DNA from: Streptomyces flaveolus | GTDB lineage: Bacteria > Actinomycetota > Actinomycetes > Streptomycetales > Streptomycetaceae | Direction of reading: 5' to 3' | Assembly (NCBI RefSeq): GCF_000716535.1 | Contig: NZ_JNWV01000006.1 | Location: forward strand, 1 to 64,000 | DNA length: 64,000 nucleotides | Shown: positions 46,024 through 55,798 of the stretch, in pieces | How positions within the stretch are numbered: the stretch's first letter is position 1 | How the letters are laid out: every line of letters starts with the position of its first letter | The notes under the pieces: generated by a model | Told to the model about the DNA's origin: nothing | What the model saw: only the letters and a program-made list of their open reading frames with translations | Databases searched by the model: none | Translations under genes and position numbers: made by a program

Positions 46024-46236
46024 TCAGCCCCCCTGCACGGCGGTGAGGACCTCGACCCGGTCGCCGTCGGCGAGGGCGGTCGTCGCCCACCGCGCGCGCG
46101 GGACGACGGTCTCGTTGACGGCGGCGGCCACCCCGCGCGGGGCGGCGGTGAGGGTCCGGACCAGGGTGTCGAGGGCGGTGCCCGGGGCGATCTCCCGGCG
46201 CTCCCCGTTGACGGAAATCATGACCGGACTGTTCAT
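46024..46236 (-). CDS. thiS: Sulfur carrier protein ThiS
   Basis: 70 aa ubiquitin-like carrier ending in Gly-Gly (TAVQGG), which is thiocarboxylated. Conserved VNGERREI and DGDRVEVL. ATG 46236 overlaps the thiO stop by 4 bases. Confidence 0.93.
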   Translation of the reverse strand: MNSPVMISVNGERREIAPGTALDTLVRTLTAAPRGVAAAVNETVVPRARWATTALADGDRVEVLTAVQGG

Positions 46237-47429
46237 GCGGGCTGCTCCAGCTCTTCCATCGTCTCCATGAGCGCGGCGTTCTCCCCGGGCGCGGTGCCGA
46301 ACCGCCGCGGCGTGAACGGACGGGCCTCCTCCAAAAGCTCCCCGGTGACCAGTGCGTGCGCCAGCACGTCCCCGGTGACCGGCGTCAGCAGCACGCCGTT
46401 GCGGTAGTGCCCGGTGGCCAGCAGCAGCCCGGCCAGTCCGGACGGGCCGAGCAACGGCGCGTTGTCGGGGGAGCCGGGGCGCAGCCCGGCCCGGGTCTCG
46501 GTGAGCGGCAGCTCGGTGATGCCGGGCACCAGCTCGTGCGCGTCGCGCAGCAGCTCGTACACGCCCCCGGCGGTGACCGTCGTGTCCCAGCCCAGCTCCT
46601 CGCTGGTGGCGCCGACGACCAGTTCGCCGTTCTCCCGGGGCACCAGATACACCTGGCTGCCCCGCACCACGGCCCGCACGGTCCGGCTCAGGAACGGCGC
46701 GTACCGGCGCGGCACGGTCAGCCGCAGCACCTGTCCCTTCACCGGCCGCACCGGAGGCAGCAGCTCGTCCGGCACGCCCGCGAGACGCCCGCTCAGGCTG
46801 CCGGCCGCGAGCACCACCCGGTCCGCGCGCAGAGCCGTGCCGTCCGCCGTGGTGACCCCGGTGGCCCGGTCCCGCACCACGTCCAGCCGTTCCGCCCACG
46901 CGCGGTGGAACACCACGCCGGCCCGCTCGCACGCGGCCACCAGGGCCGCCGCCAGCCGGCGCGGGTCGATCTGGTGGTCGCCGTCGACCCGCAGGCCGCC
47001 CCGCACCCCCGGCGCCAGCATCGGCTCCAGGCGCCGGCACTCCCGCCCCGACAGCCACTCCGAGGCGAGGCCCGAACGCTGCTGGAGCGCGTGCAGTTCC
47101 CGCAGGTGGGCACGGTCGTCGGCGTCCAGCGCGACGGCGAGCGTGCCGCAGCGGCGGTAGCCGAGGTCATGGCCGGTCAGCTCGGTCAGCTCGGCCGCGA
47201 AGGCGGGGTAGCGGCGGGCCGATTCCAGGTTCAGGGCGAGCAGGGTCTCCTCGCCGTAGTGCAGTTCGGTGACCGCGGCCAGCATCCCTGCCGCGACCTG
47301 CGCGGCCCCGCCGCCGGGTTCGGGGTCCACGACGGCGGTGGCCAGCCCGCGCTGCGCCGCGCGCCAGGCCGTGACCAGGCCGATGATTCCGCCCCCGATG
47401 ACGAGGACGTCGGACGTACGTGACGACAT
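46233..47429 (-). CDS. thiO: Glycine oxidase ThiO
   Basis: 398 aa FAD enzyme making the imine for thiazole synthesis. FAD motif VIGGGIIGLVTAWRAAQRG, with GQVLRL, GSQVYLVPRENGELVVGATSEE and LLLATGHYRNGVLLTP. ATG 47429, first gene after the TPP riboswitch. Confidence 0.93.
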   Translation of the reverse strand: MSSRTSDVLVIGGGIIGLVTAWRAAQRGLATAVVDPEPGGGAAQVAAGMLAAVTELHYGEETLLALNLESARRYPAFAAELTELTGHDLGYRRCGTLAVALDADDRAHLRELHALQQRSGLASEWLSGRECRRLEPMLAPGVRGGLRVDGDHQIDPRRLAAALVAACERAGVVFHRAWAERLDVVRDRATGVTTADGTALRADRVVLAAGSLSGRLAGVPDELLPPVRPVKGQVLRLTVPRRYAPFLSRTVRAVVRGSQVYLVPRENGELVVGATSEELGWDTTVTAGGVYELLRDAHELVPGITELPLTETRAGLRPGSPDNAPLLGPSGLAGLLLATGHYRNGVLLTPVTGDVLAHALVTGELLEEARPFTPRRFGTAPGENAALMETMEELEQPA

Positions 47430-47439
47430 GGGCGTCCAG

Positions 47440-47535
47440 CCCCTCCCTTCGCCGGCATGACCCGGATCAGGTTCGTACGGTCGGAGGCCGCCAGCCTCCC
47501 TCTCAGCCCGGTGCGTCCGGGCTCCCGCGAGTGCT
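47440..47535 (-). promoter_or_regulatory. TPP riboswitch (THI element)
   Basis: On the minus strand: CTGAGAGGG, then CCTGATCCGGGTCATGCCGGCGAAGGGAGG in blocks that match the THI box, close before thiO. Represses thiOSG when thiamine pyrophosphate is plentiful. Confidence 0.93.
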
Positions 47536-47591
47536 TGTACGGTGGCAACCCTAGCCCGCCGCCCTCCTCACCCGTAAGGGAGCCCCGTTCC

Positions 47592-47942
47592 ATGGCCCGG
47601 TCGCTCGACGGACTGATCCTCGCCCCCGTGGCGGACCAAGCCCCAGGTCAGGTGGGTACCCGCACGCGGTTCGCGTACCACGAGAAGGACGGCGAGATCT
47701 GGGCCGAGTACACGGGCGGTGACGTCGTGCGCGGTCATCTGGTCGGCACCCGCGAGGGCGACCGGCTGGACTTCCGGTACGTGCAGCTCAAGACCGACGG
47801 GACGACCTCCTCGGGGCACTGCGTGTCCACGGTCGTCGAACTGCCGGACGGGCGGGTGCGCCTGGACGAGACCTGGGAGTGGGAGTCCCAGGCCGGCTCC
47901 GGCACGAGCGTGGTGGAGCAGGTCACCGAGCACGCCCCCTGA
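47592..47942 (+). CDS. Conserved hypothetical protein, small beta-rich
   Basis: 116 aa from ATG 47592. Soluble, beta-rich (RFAYHEKDGEIWAEYTGGDV, DFRYVQLKTDG). Homologues are widespread in actinomycetes, sometimes labelled acetylglutamate synthase without basis in motifs. Divergent from thiO across the riboswitch region. No function offered. Confidence 0.75.
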   Translation: MARSLDGLILAPVADQAPGQVGTRTRFAYHEKDGEIWAEYTGGDVVRGHLVGTREGDRLDFRYVQLKTDGTTSSGHCVSTVVELPDGRVRLDETWEWESQAGSGTSVVEQVTEHAP

Positions 47943-47974
47943 CTGACGGATCGTCAATTGTCTATGGTGATCGG

Positions 47975-49207
47975 GTGAGCGAGCAGACAGCGCAAGAGGG
48001 CACGGAACCGGCGCGGCGCGTGGTCGTCGTCGGCGCGGGCATGGCCGGGGTGCAGACCGCGGTCGCCCTGCGGGAGCAGGGTTTCCGGGGTGATGTGACC
48101 ATCATCGGCGCCGAGCCGCACCAGCCGTACGACCGGCCGCCCCTGTCGAAGGCGGTGCTGCTCGGCAAGGCCGAGGACTCCGCCTTCGAGGTGGACTTCG
48201 AGTCCCTCGGGGTCGAGCTGCGGCTCGGCTGCGAGGTGTACGGCGTGCGCCCCGCCGAGCACGAGCTGGACACCGAGGCGGGCCGGGTGCCGTACGACGT
48301 CCTGGTCCTCGCCACCGGCGCCGAACCGGTCCGGCTGCCCGGCACCGAGGGCGTGCCCGGCGTGCATCTGCTGCGCACCCTGGACGACGCCGAACGGCTG
48401 CGCCCCGTGCTCGCCCGGCAGCACGACGTCGTGGTCGTGGGCGCCGGCTGGATCGGCGCCGAGTTCGCCACCGCCGCCCGCGAGGCCGGCTGCGCGGTGA
48501 CCGTCGTGGAGGCCGCAGGCCACCCGCTCGCCGGAGCCCTGCCCGCCGAGGTCGCTGCGCCCATGGCCGCCTGGTACGCCGAGGCCGGCGCTGAGCTGCG
48601 CACCCACGCGCGCGTGGAGCGCGTCGAGCCCGGCGAGGTGGTGCTCGACGACGGCACCCGGCTGCCCGCGGGCGCCGTCGTCGTCGGCATCGGCGCCCGC
48701 CCCGCCACCGGCTGGCTGGCCGGCTCCGGCATCGCGCTGGGCGCGCACGGCGAGGTCCTCACCGACGACCGCCTGCGCACCTCCGTGCCCGACGTGTACG
48801 CCGTCGGCGACTGCGCCTCCTTCCCGTCGGCCCGGTACGGCGAACGGCTCCTCGTCCACCACTGGGACAACGCCCTGCAGGGCCCGCGCACGGTCGCCGC
48901 GAACATCCTCGGCGAGACCCCGGCGGTCTACGACCCGGTGCCGTACTTCTGGTCCGAGCAGTTCGGCCGCTTCGTCCAGTACGCCGGCCACCACGCCGCG
49001 GCCGACCGCCTGGTCTGGCGCGGCGACCCGGCAGGCCCCTCCTGGACGGTCTGCTGGCTCCGCGAGAGCCGCCTGGTTGCCCTCCTGGCCGTCGGCCGCC
49101 CCCGCGACCTGGCCCAGGGCCGCCGCCTGATCGAGGCGGGCCGGCGGATGGACCCCGAGGCGCTGACCGACCCGGCCCGGCCGCTGAAGAACGCCACGGC
49201 CGACTAG
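47975..49207 (+). CDS. FAD-dependent pyridine nucleotide-disulfide oxidoreductase, ferredoxin-reductase-like
   Basis: 410 aa from GTG 47975. FAD site VVVGAGMAGVQTAVALREQG, NAD(P) site VVVGAGWIGAEFATAAREAG, second FAD contact DVYAVGDCAS and the C-terminal reductase domain (PYFWSEQFGRFVQYAG). Resembles BphA4/rubredoxin reductase-type enzymes that feed electrons to ferredoxins. No ferredoxin or P450 gene beside it. It starts 32 bases after the previous gene. Confidence 0.88.
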   Translation: MSEQTAQEGTEPARRVVVVGAGMAGVQTAVALREQGFRGDVTIIGAEPHQPYDRPPLSKAVLLGKAEDSAFEVDFESLGVELRLGCEVYGVRPAEHELDTEAGRVPYDVLVLATGAEPVRLPGTEGVPGVHLLRTLDDAERLRPVLARQHDVVVVGAGWIGAEFATAAREAGCAVTVVEAAGHPLAGALPAEVAAPMAAWYAEAGAELRTHARVERVEPGEVVLDDGTRLPAGAVVVGIGARPATGWLAGSGIALGAHGEVLTDDRLRTSVPDVYAVGDCASFPSARYGERLLVHHWDNALQGPRTVAANILGETPAVYDPVPYFWSEQFGRFVQYAGHHAAADRLVWRGDPAGPSWTVCWLRESRLVALLAVGRPRDLAQGRRLIEAGRRMDPEALTDPARPLKNATAD

Positions 49208-49271
49208 CACACCCTCCCACCTGGACCTGCCTGACTTCCGACTGTCAGTGGGGGATGGCAGGCTAGGAAGC

Positions 49272-49637
49272 GTGACCGAGATTGACGCAAAGATCGATGC
49301 TCTCGTCCCCGCCTGGCTCACCCTCCCCGACATCGCCGAAATGCTCGGTGTCGAGGTGACGCGTGTCCGGCAGCTGGTCAAGGAGGGCCAGCTCATCGCC
49401 GTACGCCGCGGTGAGAACAGGGCGCTGCACGTCCCCGCCGCCTTCATCGACGGGGACAAGGTCGTCAAGGGCCTGTCCGGGACCCTGACGCTCCTGCGGG
49501 ACGACGGCTTCACGGTCGAAGAGATGATCGAGTGGCTCTTCACCCCCGACCCGACCCTGCCCGGCACGCCCGCGCAGGCCCTGAGTGAGAATCGTGGCAC
49601 GGAGGTGAAGCGCCGCGCCCAGGCGCTCGCCGTCTGA
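49272..49637 (+). CDS. Rv2175c-like winged-helix DNA-binding protein
   Basis: 121 aa from GTG 49272. Helix-turn-helix [20 protein letters not shown] followed by a short wing and a C-terminal helical part ([17 protein letters not shown]). Matches the actinobacterial Rv2175c family, whose mycobacterial member is a kinase substrate with DNA-binding activity. A terminator hairpin follows. Targets unknown. Confidence 0.85.
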   Translation: MTEIDAKIDALVPAWLTLPDIAEMLGVEVTRVRQLVKEGQLIAVRRGENRALHVPAAFIDGDKVVKGLSGTLTLLRDDGFTVEEMIEWLFTPDPTLPGTPAQALSENRGTEVKRRAQALAV

Positions 49638-49656
49638 GCAGATCCGCACCCAGGCC

Positions 49657-49689
49657 GGTGGCGTGCGGGCCGGACGCCCGCACGCCACC
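49657..49689 (+). terminator. Terminator between the Rv2175c-like gene and thiE
   Basis: Perfect 13-bp stem (49657-49669 with 49677-49689), 7-nt loop; no T-run. Confidence 0.7.
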
Positions 49690-49731
49690 GCGCACCACCG
49701 CCACGGACACCGACCACGGGGGGACCCACGC

Positions 49732-50382
49732 ATGTCCGACACCGCCCGCGCCGCGCTCGCCGACGCCCGCCTGTACCTCTGCACGGACGCCCGCAAGCGC
49801 CAGGGCGACCTGCCCGAGTTCCTGGACGCGGTCCTGGCCGGCGGTGTCGACATCGTGCAGCTGCGCGACAAGGGCATGGAGGCCGCCGAGGAGCTGGAGC
49901 ACCTGGAGGTCTTCGCCGACGCGTGCGCCCGGCACGGCAAGCTGCTCGCGGTCAACGACCGGGCCGACGTCGCCCACGCCGCCCGCGCCGACGTGCTCCA
50001 CCTCGGCCAGGGTGATCTCCCGGTGCCCGCGGCCCGGGCGATCCTCGGCGACCGGGTGCTGATCGGCCGCTCCACGCACGCCGAGGCGGAGGCCGCCGCT
50101 GCCGCCGTCCAGGAGGGCGTGGACTACTTCTGCACCGGCCCCTGCTGGCCCACCCCCACCAAGCCCGGCCGGCACGCCCCCGGCCTCGACCTGGTCCGCT
50201 ACGCGGCGGGCCTCGGCACCGACCGCCCCTGGTTCGCCATCGGCGGCATCGACCTCGGCAACCTGGACCAGGTGCTGGACGCGGGTGCCCGCAGGGTGGT
50301 CGTGGTCCGCGCGATCACCGAGGCGGACGACCCGGGCGTGGCGGCGACGGCCTTCGCGAAGCGGCTGCTGGACGCCCGCTAG
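49732..50382 (+). CDS. thiE: Thiamine-phosphate synthase
   Basis: 216 aa TIM barrel joining thiazole phosphate and hydroxymethylpyrimidine diphosphate. [45 protein letters not shown] and AIGGID are typical. ATG 49732. On the opposite strand to thiOSG; I see no TPP box in its own leader. Confidence 0.95.
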   Translation: MSDTARAALADARLYLCTDARKRQGDLPEFLDAVLAGGVDIVQLRDKGMEAAEELEHLEVFADACARHGKLLAVNDRADVAHAARADVLHLGQGDLPVPAARAILGDRVLIGRSTHAEAEAAAAAVQEGVDYFCTGPCWPTPTKPGRHAPGLDLVRYAAGLGTDRPWFAIGGIDLGNLDQVLDAGARRVVVVRAITEADDPGVAATAFAKRLLDAR

Positions 50383-50469
50383 GGCCGTTCTGTCCACCTG
50401 CTGGACAGGAGAGCGGCAAATCGGGCAAATTTCCGGCATCCGGTTGGGGGACCGCCCACCCCTGGCTAA

Positions 50470-51402
<933 letters not shown>

Positions 51403-51458
51403 ACCGGCCGCACCGCGATACGACACACTGCGTAGCGGTCACTGGGAGAGGGGCGTAC

Positions 51459-52400
51459 ATGGGCTGGACGGTCCTCTACATCGCGTTCGGCGGCGTCGCG
51501 CTGTGGTTGCTGGGCGAGGTGCTGCTGCAGTACAAGGCGCGGCTGCGCTGGCGCCTCCTCGCCTTCGGCGGCTTCCTCGGCGTCGTGGTGGGCGTGCTCA
51601 TGCCGTCCGTCGTCGTGATCGGACTGGGCGCGATCGCCTTCGCGGTCGGCCAGACCTACGTCACGCTGTCGTTCCGCCGCGGCTTCGACTCCGGCTGGGC
51701 GGTCAAGCGGCCCGGCCCGGAGGCCGCCGGTGGCAGCAAGCGGCGCCGCGGCCGGGTGGACCGGCACGAGCCGGACCCGCGGGGCGCCGACCCGGAGTTC
51801 GCGCCGGCCGCCGACGACACCGAGCACGTCACCGACCACGGGTCCTACGGCCACGGCCAGGCGCACGGCGACTACGACGACGACTACGACCGCGACGACG
51901 TCTTCACCCCGGCCGGCGCCCGCGCGGCCGACCCCGCCGCCGCCGAGGCCACCGCCGTCTACGAGCCGCAGCCCCTCCCCGACGACACCGGCAACTACGG
52001 CGTCTACGGCGACCCCGCGCACGCGCACACCGCCCAGCAGAGCGACCAGCAGCAGAGCTACGCCTACGACTACTCCGGCTACGGCCAGCAGGGTTACGGC
52101 TACGACAGCACGGCCCAGCAGGGCTACGCCAACTACTCCGACCCGTACATCGGAAGCCAGTCCTACGGCTCTTACGAGCAGGGCTACGGCCAGCAGTACG
52201 GGCAGCAGCAGGGCTACGCGCAGGACCCGTACGCCACCGGCGGTCACGGCGAGACCCCGGCCGGCGGGGTGTGGGTGCCGCAGCAGCGCACGGACGAGGC
52301 CTACGGCGGCGAACTCCCGCAGGAACAGCCGTATCCGCACCAGCAGGGCGCGCAGCAGCCGCAGCCGGGCGCCGGGTACGACGAGCAGTACCGCTTCTGA
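51459..52400 (+). CDS. Membrane protein with Tyr/Gln/Gly-rich prion-like C-terminus
   Basis: 313 aa from ATG 51459. Two or three hydrophobic segments (about 3-20, 30-45, 48-68) with a basic patch (KRRRGRVDRH) follow; the rest is disordered. From about residue 180 it is composed almost only of Tyr, Gln, Gly, Ser, Ala and Asp, with repeats such as YGQQGYGYD, GYGQQYGQQQGYAQD and a final GAGYDEQYRF. Not homologous to an enzyme. Such sticker-like sequences tend to phase-separate or self-associate. Downstream of metF by 56 bases; may share its transcript. Confidence 0.78.
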   Translation: MGWTVLYIAFGGVALWLLGEVLLQYKARLRWRLLAFGGFLGVVVGVLMPSVVVIGLGAIAFAVGQTYVTLSFRRGFDSGWAVKRPGPEAAGGSKRRRGRVDRHEPDPRGADPEFAPAADDTEHVTDHGSYGHGQAHGDYDDDYDRDDVFTPAGARAADPAAAEATAVYEPQPLPDDTGNYGVYGDPAHAHTAQQSDQQQSYAYDYSGYGQQGYGYDSTAQQGYANYSDPYIGSQSYGSYEQGYGQQYGQQQGYAQDPYATGGHGETPAGGVWVPQQRTDEAYGGELPQEQPYPHQQGAQQPQPGAGYDEQYRF

Positions 52401-52554
52401 GGACCCGGGCCCGGGCTCGACCGGGCCGGGCTCCGGTTCGCCTGGCCCGGGCTCCGGCTCACCCGCTCACGGGCGGCCTGGCAGCCGGCCGGCCCGGCGG
52501 GAGGCCGTTCACCGCGGGCCGTCCGGCCTGAGCTCTCCGTTCACCGCTGCCCGT
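52401..52554. repeat. Short gap with CCGGGCTC(C) direct repeats
   Basis: Between convergent genes; several copies of CCGGGCTC-like octamers and GC-rich hairpin potential, no coding signal. Confidence 0.4.
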
Positions 52555-54090
52555 TCACTGGGAGCCGCGGAATTCCGGGCCCTCCACGATCAGGCCGGCC
52601 ACCAGCGCGCCCGACATGCCGGCGTGCGGGAGGCCACCGCCCGGGTGGGACCAGCCGCCGACGGCGAACAGGCCAGGTACCGCCGTGGAGTTGGCCGGAT
52701 GCAGCACACCCTCCGGCGCGGCCAGCGCGGGCGGCGGCACGGCACCGCCCACGGCCCCCGTCTCCCGCTCGGTGTCCAGCGGTGTGCGGACCTCGCGCCA
52801 CAGCACCCGCTCGCGCAGCCCCGGCACGGCCCGCTCGGCGGCGGCGAGCATCCGGTCCGCGAAGGCGTCGGCGGCACCGGGCGCCGCCCAGTCGTACTCC
52901 GTCGCCGACGGCACCGTCGCCGTCAGCACCACGCTCTCGTGCTCACCGTCGGGGCGCAGGGCCGGGTCGTCCGGCCGGTCGACGACGGTCGTCGGCAGGT
53001 CGGGCAGTTCCCCGTGCCGGAGCAGATCAAGGTCGCCCTCGTCGTCGGCCGCGTGCACCAGCGTGCGGTGCACCGCGCCGGGCTCCCGTGCCCCGCGCAG
53101 CGCCAGGCACACGACCACCCGGCCCGGGTACCGGTCCTCCGGCTCCGGTTCGACGGCCCCGGCCCCGTACACCTGTCGGTCCGTCAGGTCGCGCAGCCTC
53201 CACGGGCCCTGGCCGACCACGAAGTCCGCCTCGGCCACCGTGCCTCCCCCGGAGCCGGAAGCCCGGGAGGTGCCCCCGGCCAGCTCCACTCCGGCCGCGC
53301 GGCCGTCCTTCTCCAGGATCCGGGTGACCTCGGCGCCGAACACGAACTCGACCCGCCGTTTCCGGCACCGCTCGTACACCGCGTCCGCCAGCTCCCGGAT
53401 GCCGCCGCGCACGTACCAGGTGCCGAAGGCGTGTTCCATGTAGGGCAGCACGGCCGCGCTCGCCGGGGCGGTGCCCGGGTCGACGCCGTACGCGAGCGCG
53501 TAGCCGTCCAGCAGCTGCGCCAGCCGGGGGTCGCGCAGTTCCCGCCTGCCGATCTCGAACAGCGTGACCACGCGGCGCCTGCCCAGCAGCCGCTTGTACG
53601 TGGTGCCCGGGTACGGCTCCTTGCCGGCCAGCACCTGCCAGTTGGGCCACAGCGGCTCCTCCAGCAGCGGCCGGCGGGTGCGGTCCCAGGCCTCGCGGGC
53701 CCGCACCAGGAAGTCGCCCCAGCGCTCGCCCGCCCCCGCCCCCAGCGCCTCGTCCAGAGCCGCGACGACGCCCGCGCGGGAGGCGTTGGGCAGGGACACC
53801 TCCGTGCCGTCCGCGAAGACGTGCCGTGCGGACGGATCGACCTGGACCAGCTCGACGCAGTCCTCCAGCGGTTCCTTGCCGGTCTTGACGAACAGGTCGC
53901 GGTACACGGCGGGCAACGTCAGCAGTCCCGGGCCCGTGTCGAAGCGGAAGCCGTCCCGCTCGAACCGGCGCACCGCGCCGCCGTACGTCTCCGTCCGCTC
54001 GTACACCGTCACCCGGTGGCCCGCGACGGCCAGCCGGGCGGCAGCCGCCATCGCGCCCATCCCGGCGCCGATCACCGCAATCCGTGCCAT
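52555..54090 (-). CDS. FAD-dependent phytoene-desaturase-like oxidoreductase
   Basis: 511 aa from ATG 54090 (MARIAVIGAGMGAMAAAARLA). FAD dinucleotide motif at the N-terminus, YGGAVRRFERDGFRFDTGPGL, and the C-terminal FAVGGWSHPGGGLPHAGMSGALVAG typical of CrtI/carotenoid-type or NAD(P)/FAD amine-oxidase-like proteins. No carotenoid synthase genes nearby, so substrate uncertain. The 3' end faces the prion-like gene. Confidence 0.85.
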   Translation of the reverse strand: MARIAVIGAGMGAMAAAARLAVAGHRVTVYERTETYGGAVRRFERDGFRFDTGPGLLTLPAVYRDLFVKTGKEPLEDCVELVQVDPSARHVFADGTEVSLPNASRAGVVAALDEALGAGAGERWGDFLVRAREAWDRTRRPLLEEPLWPNWQVLAGKEPYPGTTYKRLLGRRRVVTLFEIGRRELRDPRLAQLLDGYALAYGVDPGTAPASAAVLPYMEHAFGTWYVRGGIRELADAVYERCRKRRVEFVFGAEVTRILEKDGRAAGVELAGGTSRASGSGGGTVAEADFVVGQGPWRLRDLTDRQVYGAGAVEPEPEDRYPGRVVVCLALRGAREPGAVHRTLVHAADDEGDLDLLRHGELPDLPTTVVDRPDDPALRPDGEHESVVLTATVPSATEYDWAAPGAADAFADRMLAAAERAVPGLRERVLWREVRTPLDTERETGAVGGAVPPPALAAPEGVLHPANSTAVPGLFAVGGWSHPGGGLPHAGMSGALVAGLIVEGPEFRGSQ

Positions 54091-54148
54091 GCCCGCGACT
54101 TTATCGACCGCCACCGACACCCCGGCCGCCGGGCGGCTCCAGCGTAGG

Positions 54149-54751
54149 TCAGGGGGCTCGTGAGGCGAGGCGCCGCTCTTCTCGGCGCTGGGCCCGGCGG
54201 CGCAGGAAGCGGCGGATGCGCGAGACGAGGAACAGCAGGGTCAGCAGCCCGCCGGCCAGCAGGACGGCCGCGATGATCGCCGCCGCCTCCGGATGGAACA
54301 CCGCGAACGTGACGATGCCCCCGACCCCGAGATCCTCCGCGAGGCTCAGCGCGATGTTGCTGAACGGCTCGGGCGAGGTGTTGACCGCCATCCGCGTCCC
54401 GGCCTTCACGGCGTGGCTGGCCAGCGCCGTCGAACCGCCGATCAGGCCGGCCGCCACATCGGAGAGCGAGCCGCTCTGCCCGGCGAGCAGCGCCCCGACC
54501 CAGGCACCGGCGAGCGGACGGACCACCGTGTGCACGGAGTCCCACAGCGAGTCGACGTAGGGGATCTTGTCGGCGACGGCCTCGCACAGGAAGAGCACGC
54601 CCGCGACGATCAGCACCTCGGGGCGCTGCAACGTCTGCGGGACGTCGTCGGCGAAACCTGTCGCGCCGAAGAGACCGAGCAGCAGCACCACCGCGTAGGC
54701 GTTGACGCCGCTGGCCCAGCCGCTCGTGAAGACCAGGGGGAGTACGGACAC
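54149..54751 (-). CDS. DUF4126 membrane protein
   Basis: 200 aa from GTG 54751 (no good ribosome site, so the start is uncertain). Six or so hydrophobic segments, GGSTALASHAVKAGTRMAVNTSPEP as the conserved centre, and a basic tail RRFLRRRAQRREERRLASRA. Belongs to DUF4126, uncharacterised integral membrane proteins. The reading frame is open for a further 540 bases upstream without homology, joining the broken TetR gene. Confidence 0.75.
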   Translation of the reverse strand: MSVLPLVFTSGWASGVNAYAVVLLLGLFGATGFADDVPQTLQRPEVLIVAGVLFLCEAVADKIPYVDSLWDSVHTVVRPLAGAWVGALLAGQSGSLSDVAAGLIGGSTALASHAVKAGTRMAVNTSPEPFSNIALSLAEDLGVGGIVTFAVFHPEAAAIIAAVLLAGGLLTLLFLVSRIRRFLRRRAQRREERRLASRAP

Positions 54752-55130
54752 GGACGCGATCGTAGCCAGGCGCCGGACCGCAGGCGTGGGCACGCGCGCG
54801 GACGGCTGAGTACGCGTACTCAGACGGCCAGATGAGTACGCGCGCGGATGGGCCGGGACCGGCGCGAACGGAAGAGTGGAGGCACGGCAGAGGGGCGCGG
54901 CCCGGCACCGCCGACACGGGGCGGAGGAACGGCGCCCGCCCCCTGGCCGCTCCTTCCGCCGATCCGTCGGCGGAAGCGAGGCACGGGGGCCTCGGGGGAA
55001 GACCGCCACGGGGGTCCGCGACGGGGGAGCCCGTACGGGGAGTACGGGAGGGAAGTACGGGGGAGCAACGGGGGAGCCGCCGGGAGGAACGGGGGACGAC
55101 GGGGGAATCCCGGTGGCGGCACGGGGAAGG
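54752..55130. other. Non-coding region with GGGGG-run array and 18-bp palindrome
   Basis: About 380 bases without a credible gene. Holds the perfect palindrome CTGAGTACGCGTACTCAG at 54806-54823 with a further half-site TGAGTACGCG at 54833-54842. From 54983 to 55105 it contains repeated ACGGGGG or CGGGGG units on the + strand (G5 runs spaced about 9-17 bases). Confidence 0.7.
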
Positions 55131-55165
55131 GGAAGGCGCCGGTCCACAGCGGACCGGCGCCTTCC
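55131..55165 (-). terminator. Terminator after the TetR gene
   Basis: Perfect 15-bp stem (55131-55145 with 55151-55165), 5-nt loop ACAGC. It stands immediately after the last recognisable TetR residues. Confidence 0.75.
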
Positions 55166-55751
55166 GCGTGCGCCTTGCAGCAGCCGGGACAGGGCCGCGT
55201 GTACGTCGTCCAGGGAGCGCTCCGGCTGGAACGACTTCCAGTCCAGCGCGGCGACCAGGACCATGCCGACCAGTGCCGCCGCCGTCAACGGGACGTCGAT
55301 CTCGTCGCAGGACCCCCTCCACCACCGCGACCGCCTCCTGCCGCACCACCATCAGCGTGGACTGCCATGCCCGGTTGGTGCGCCACAGCTCGGCGACGTA
55401 CAGCTGTGTGAAGGCCGGGTAGCGGTCGATGAAGACCAGGCCCGCGCGGATCATCGCGTCCAGCGCGTCCACCTTGCCGCGGCCCTCGCGTGCCGCCTGC
55501 TCGGCCGCCTCCTTCAGGGAGGCGGTGAGCAGGCCGACGCCGTGCCTGAGCAGCTCCTCGAAGAGAACGGACTTGCTCGCGAAGTTGTAGTAGACCGTGC
55601 CCTTCGCGACCCCGGCCCGCTCGGCGATCTCGTCCACCGTGGTCGCGGAGAAGCCCTGCTCGGCGATGAGCGTGACGGCCGCCTCGTAGAGCTTCTGCCG
55701 GGTGGCCTCGCGGCGCGTGCTGCCGCCGGCCTTGGCGCTGCTGCTTTCCAT
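55151..55751 (-). pseudogene. TetR-family regulator, frameshifted in the C-terminal domain
   Basis: ATG 55751. The N-terminal helix-turn-helix (TRQKLYEAAVTLIAEQGFSA, VDEIAERAGVAKGTVYYNFASK) is intact, and the ligand domain is fine to about residue 148 (VVRQEAVAVVEGVL). The frame then slips at about 55305 (CTGCGACGAG where CTGCGCGACGAG is expected, i.e. two bases lost), while the rest (AALVGMVLVAALDWKSFQPE...DDVHAALSRLLQG) reads in another frame. No stop occurs before the terminator hairpin in either frame. The end is therefore uncertain. Probably the repressor of the YhgE/ABC genes upstream. Confidence 0.75.
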
Positions 55752-55798
55752 GGCCCCGATTCTCACAGGTGCGCGCGCGTGCGGGCGCTCGCCCTGGA

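Noticed and set aside
52555..54090. Carotenoid cluster
   Set aside because: Only a CrtI-like oxidoreductase is present; no phytoene synthase, cyclase or prenyltransferase gene is nearby.
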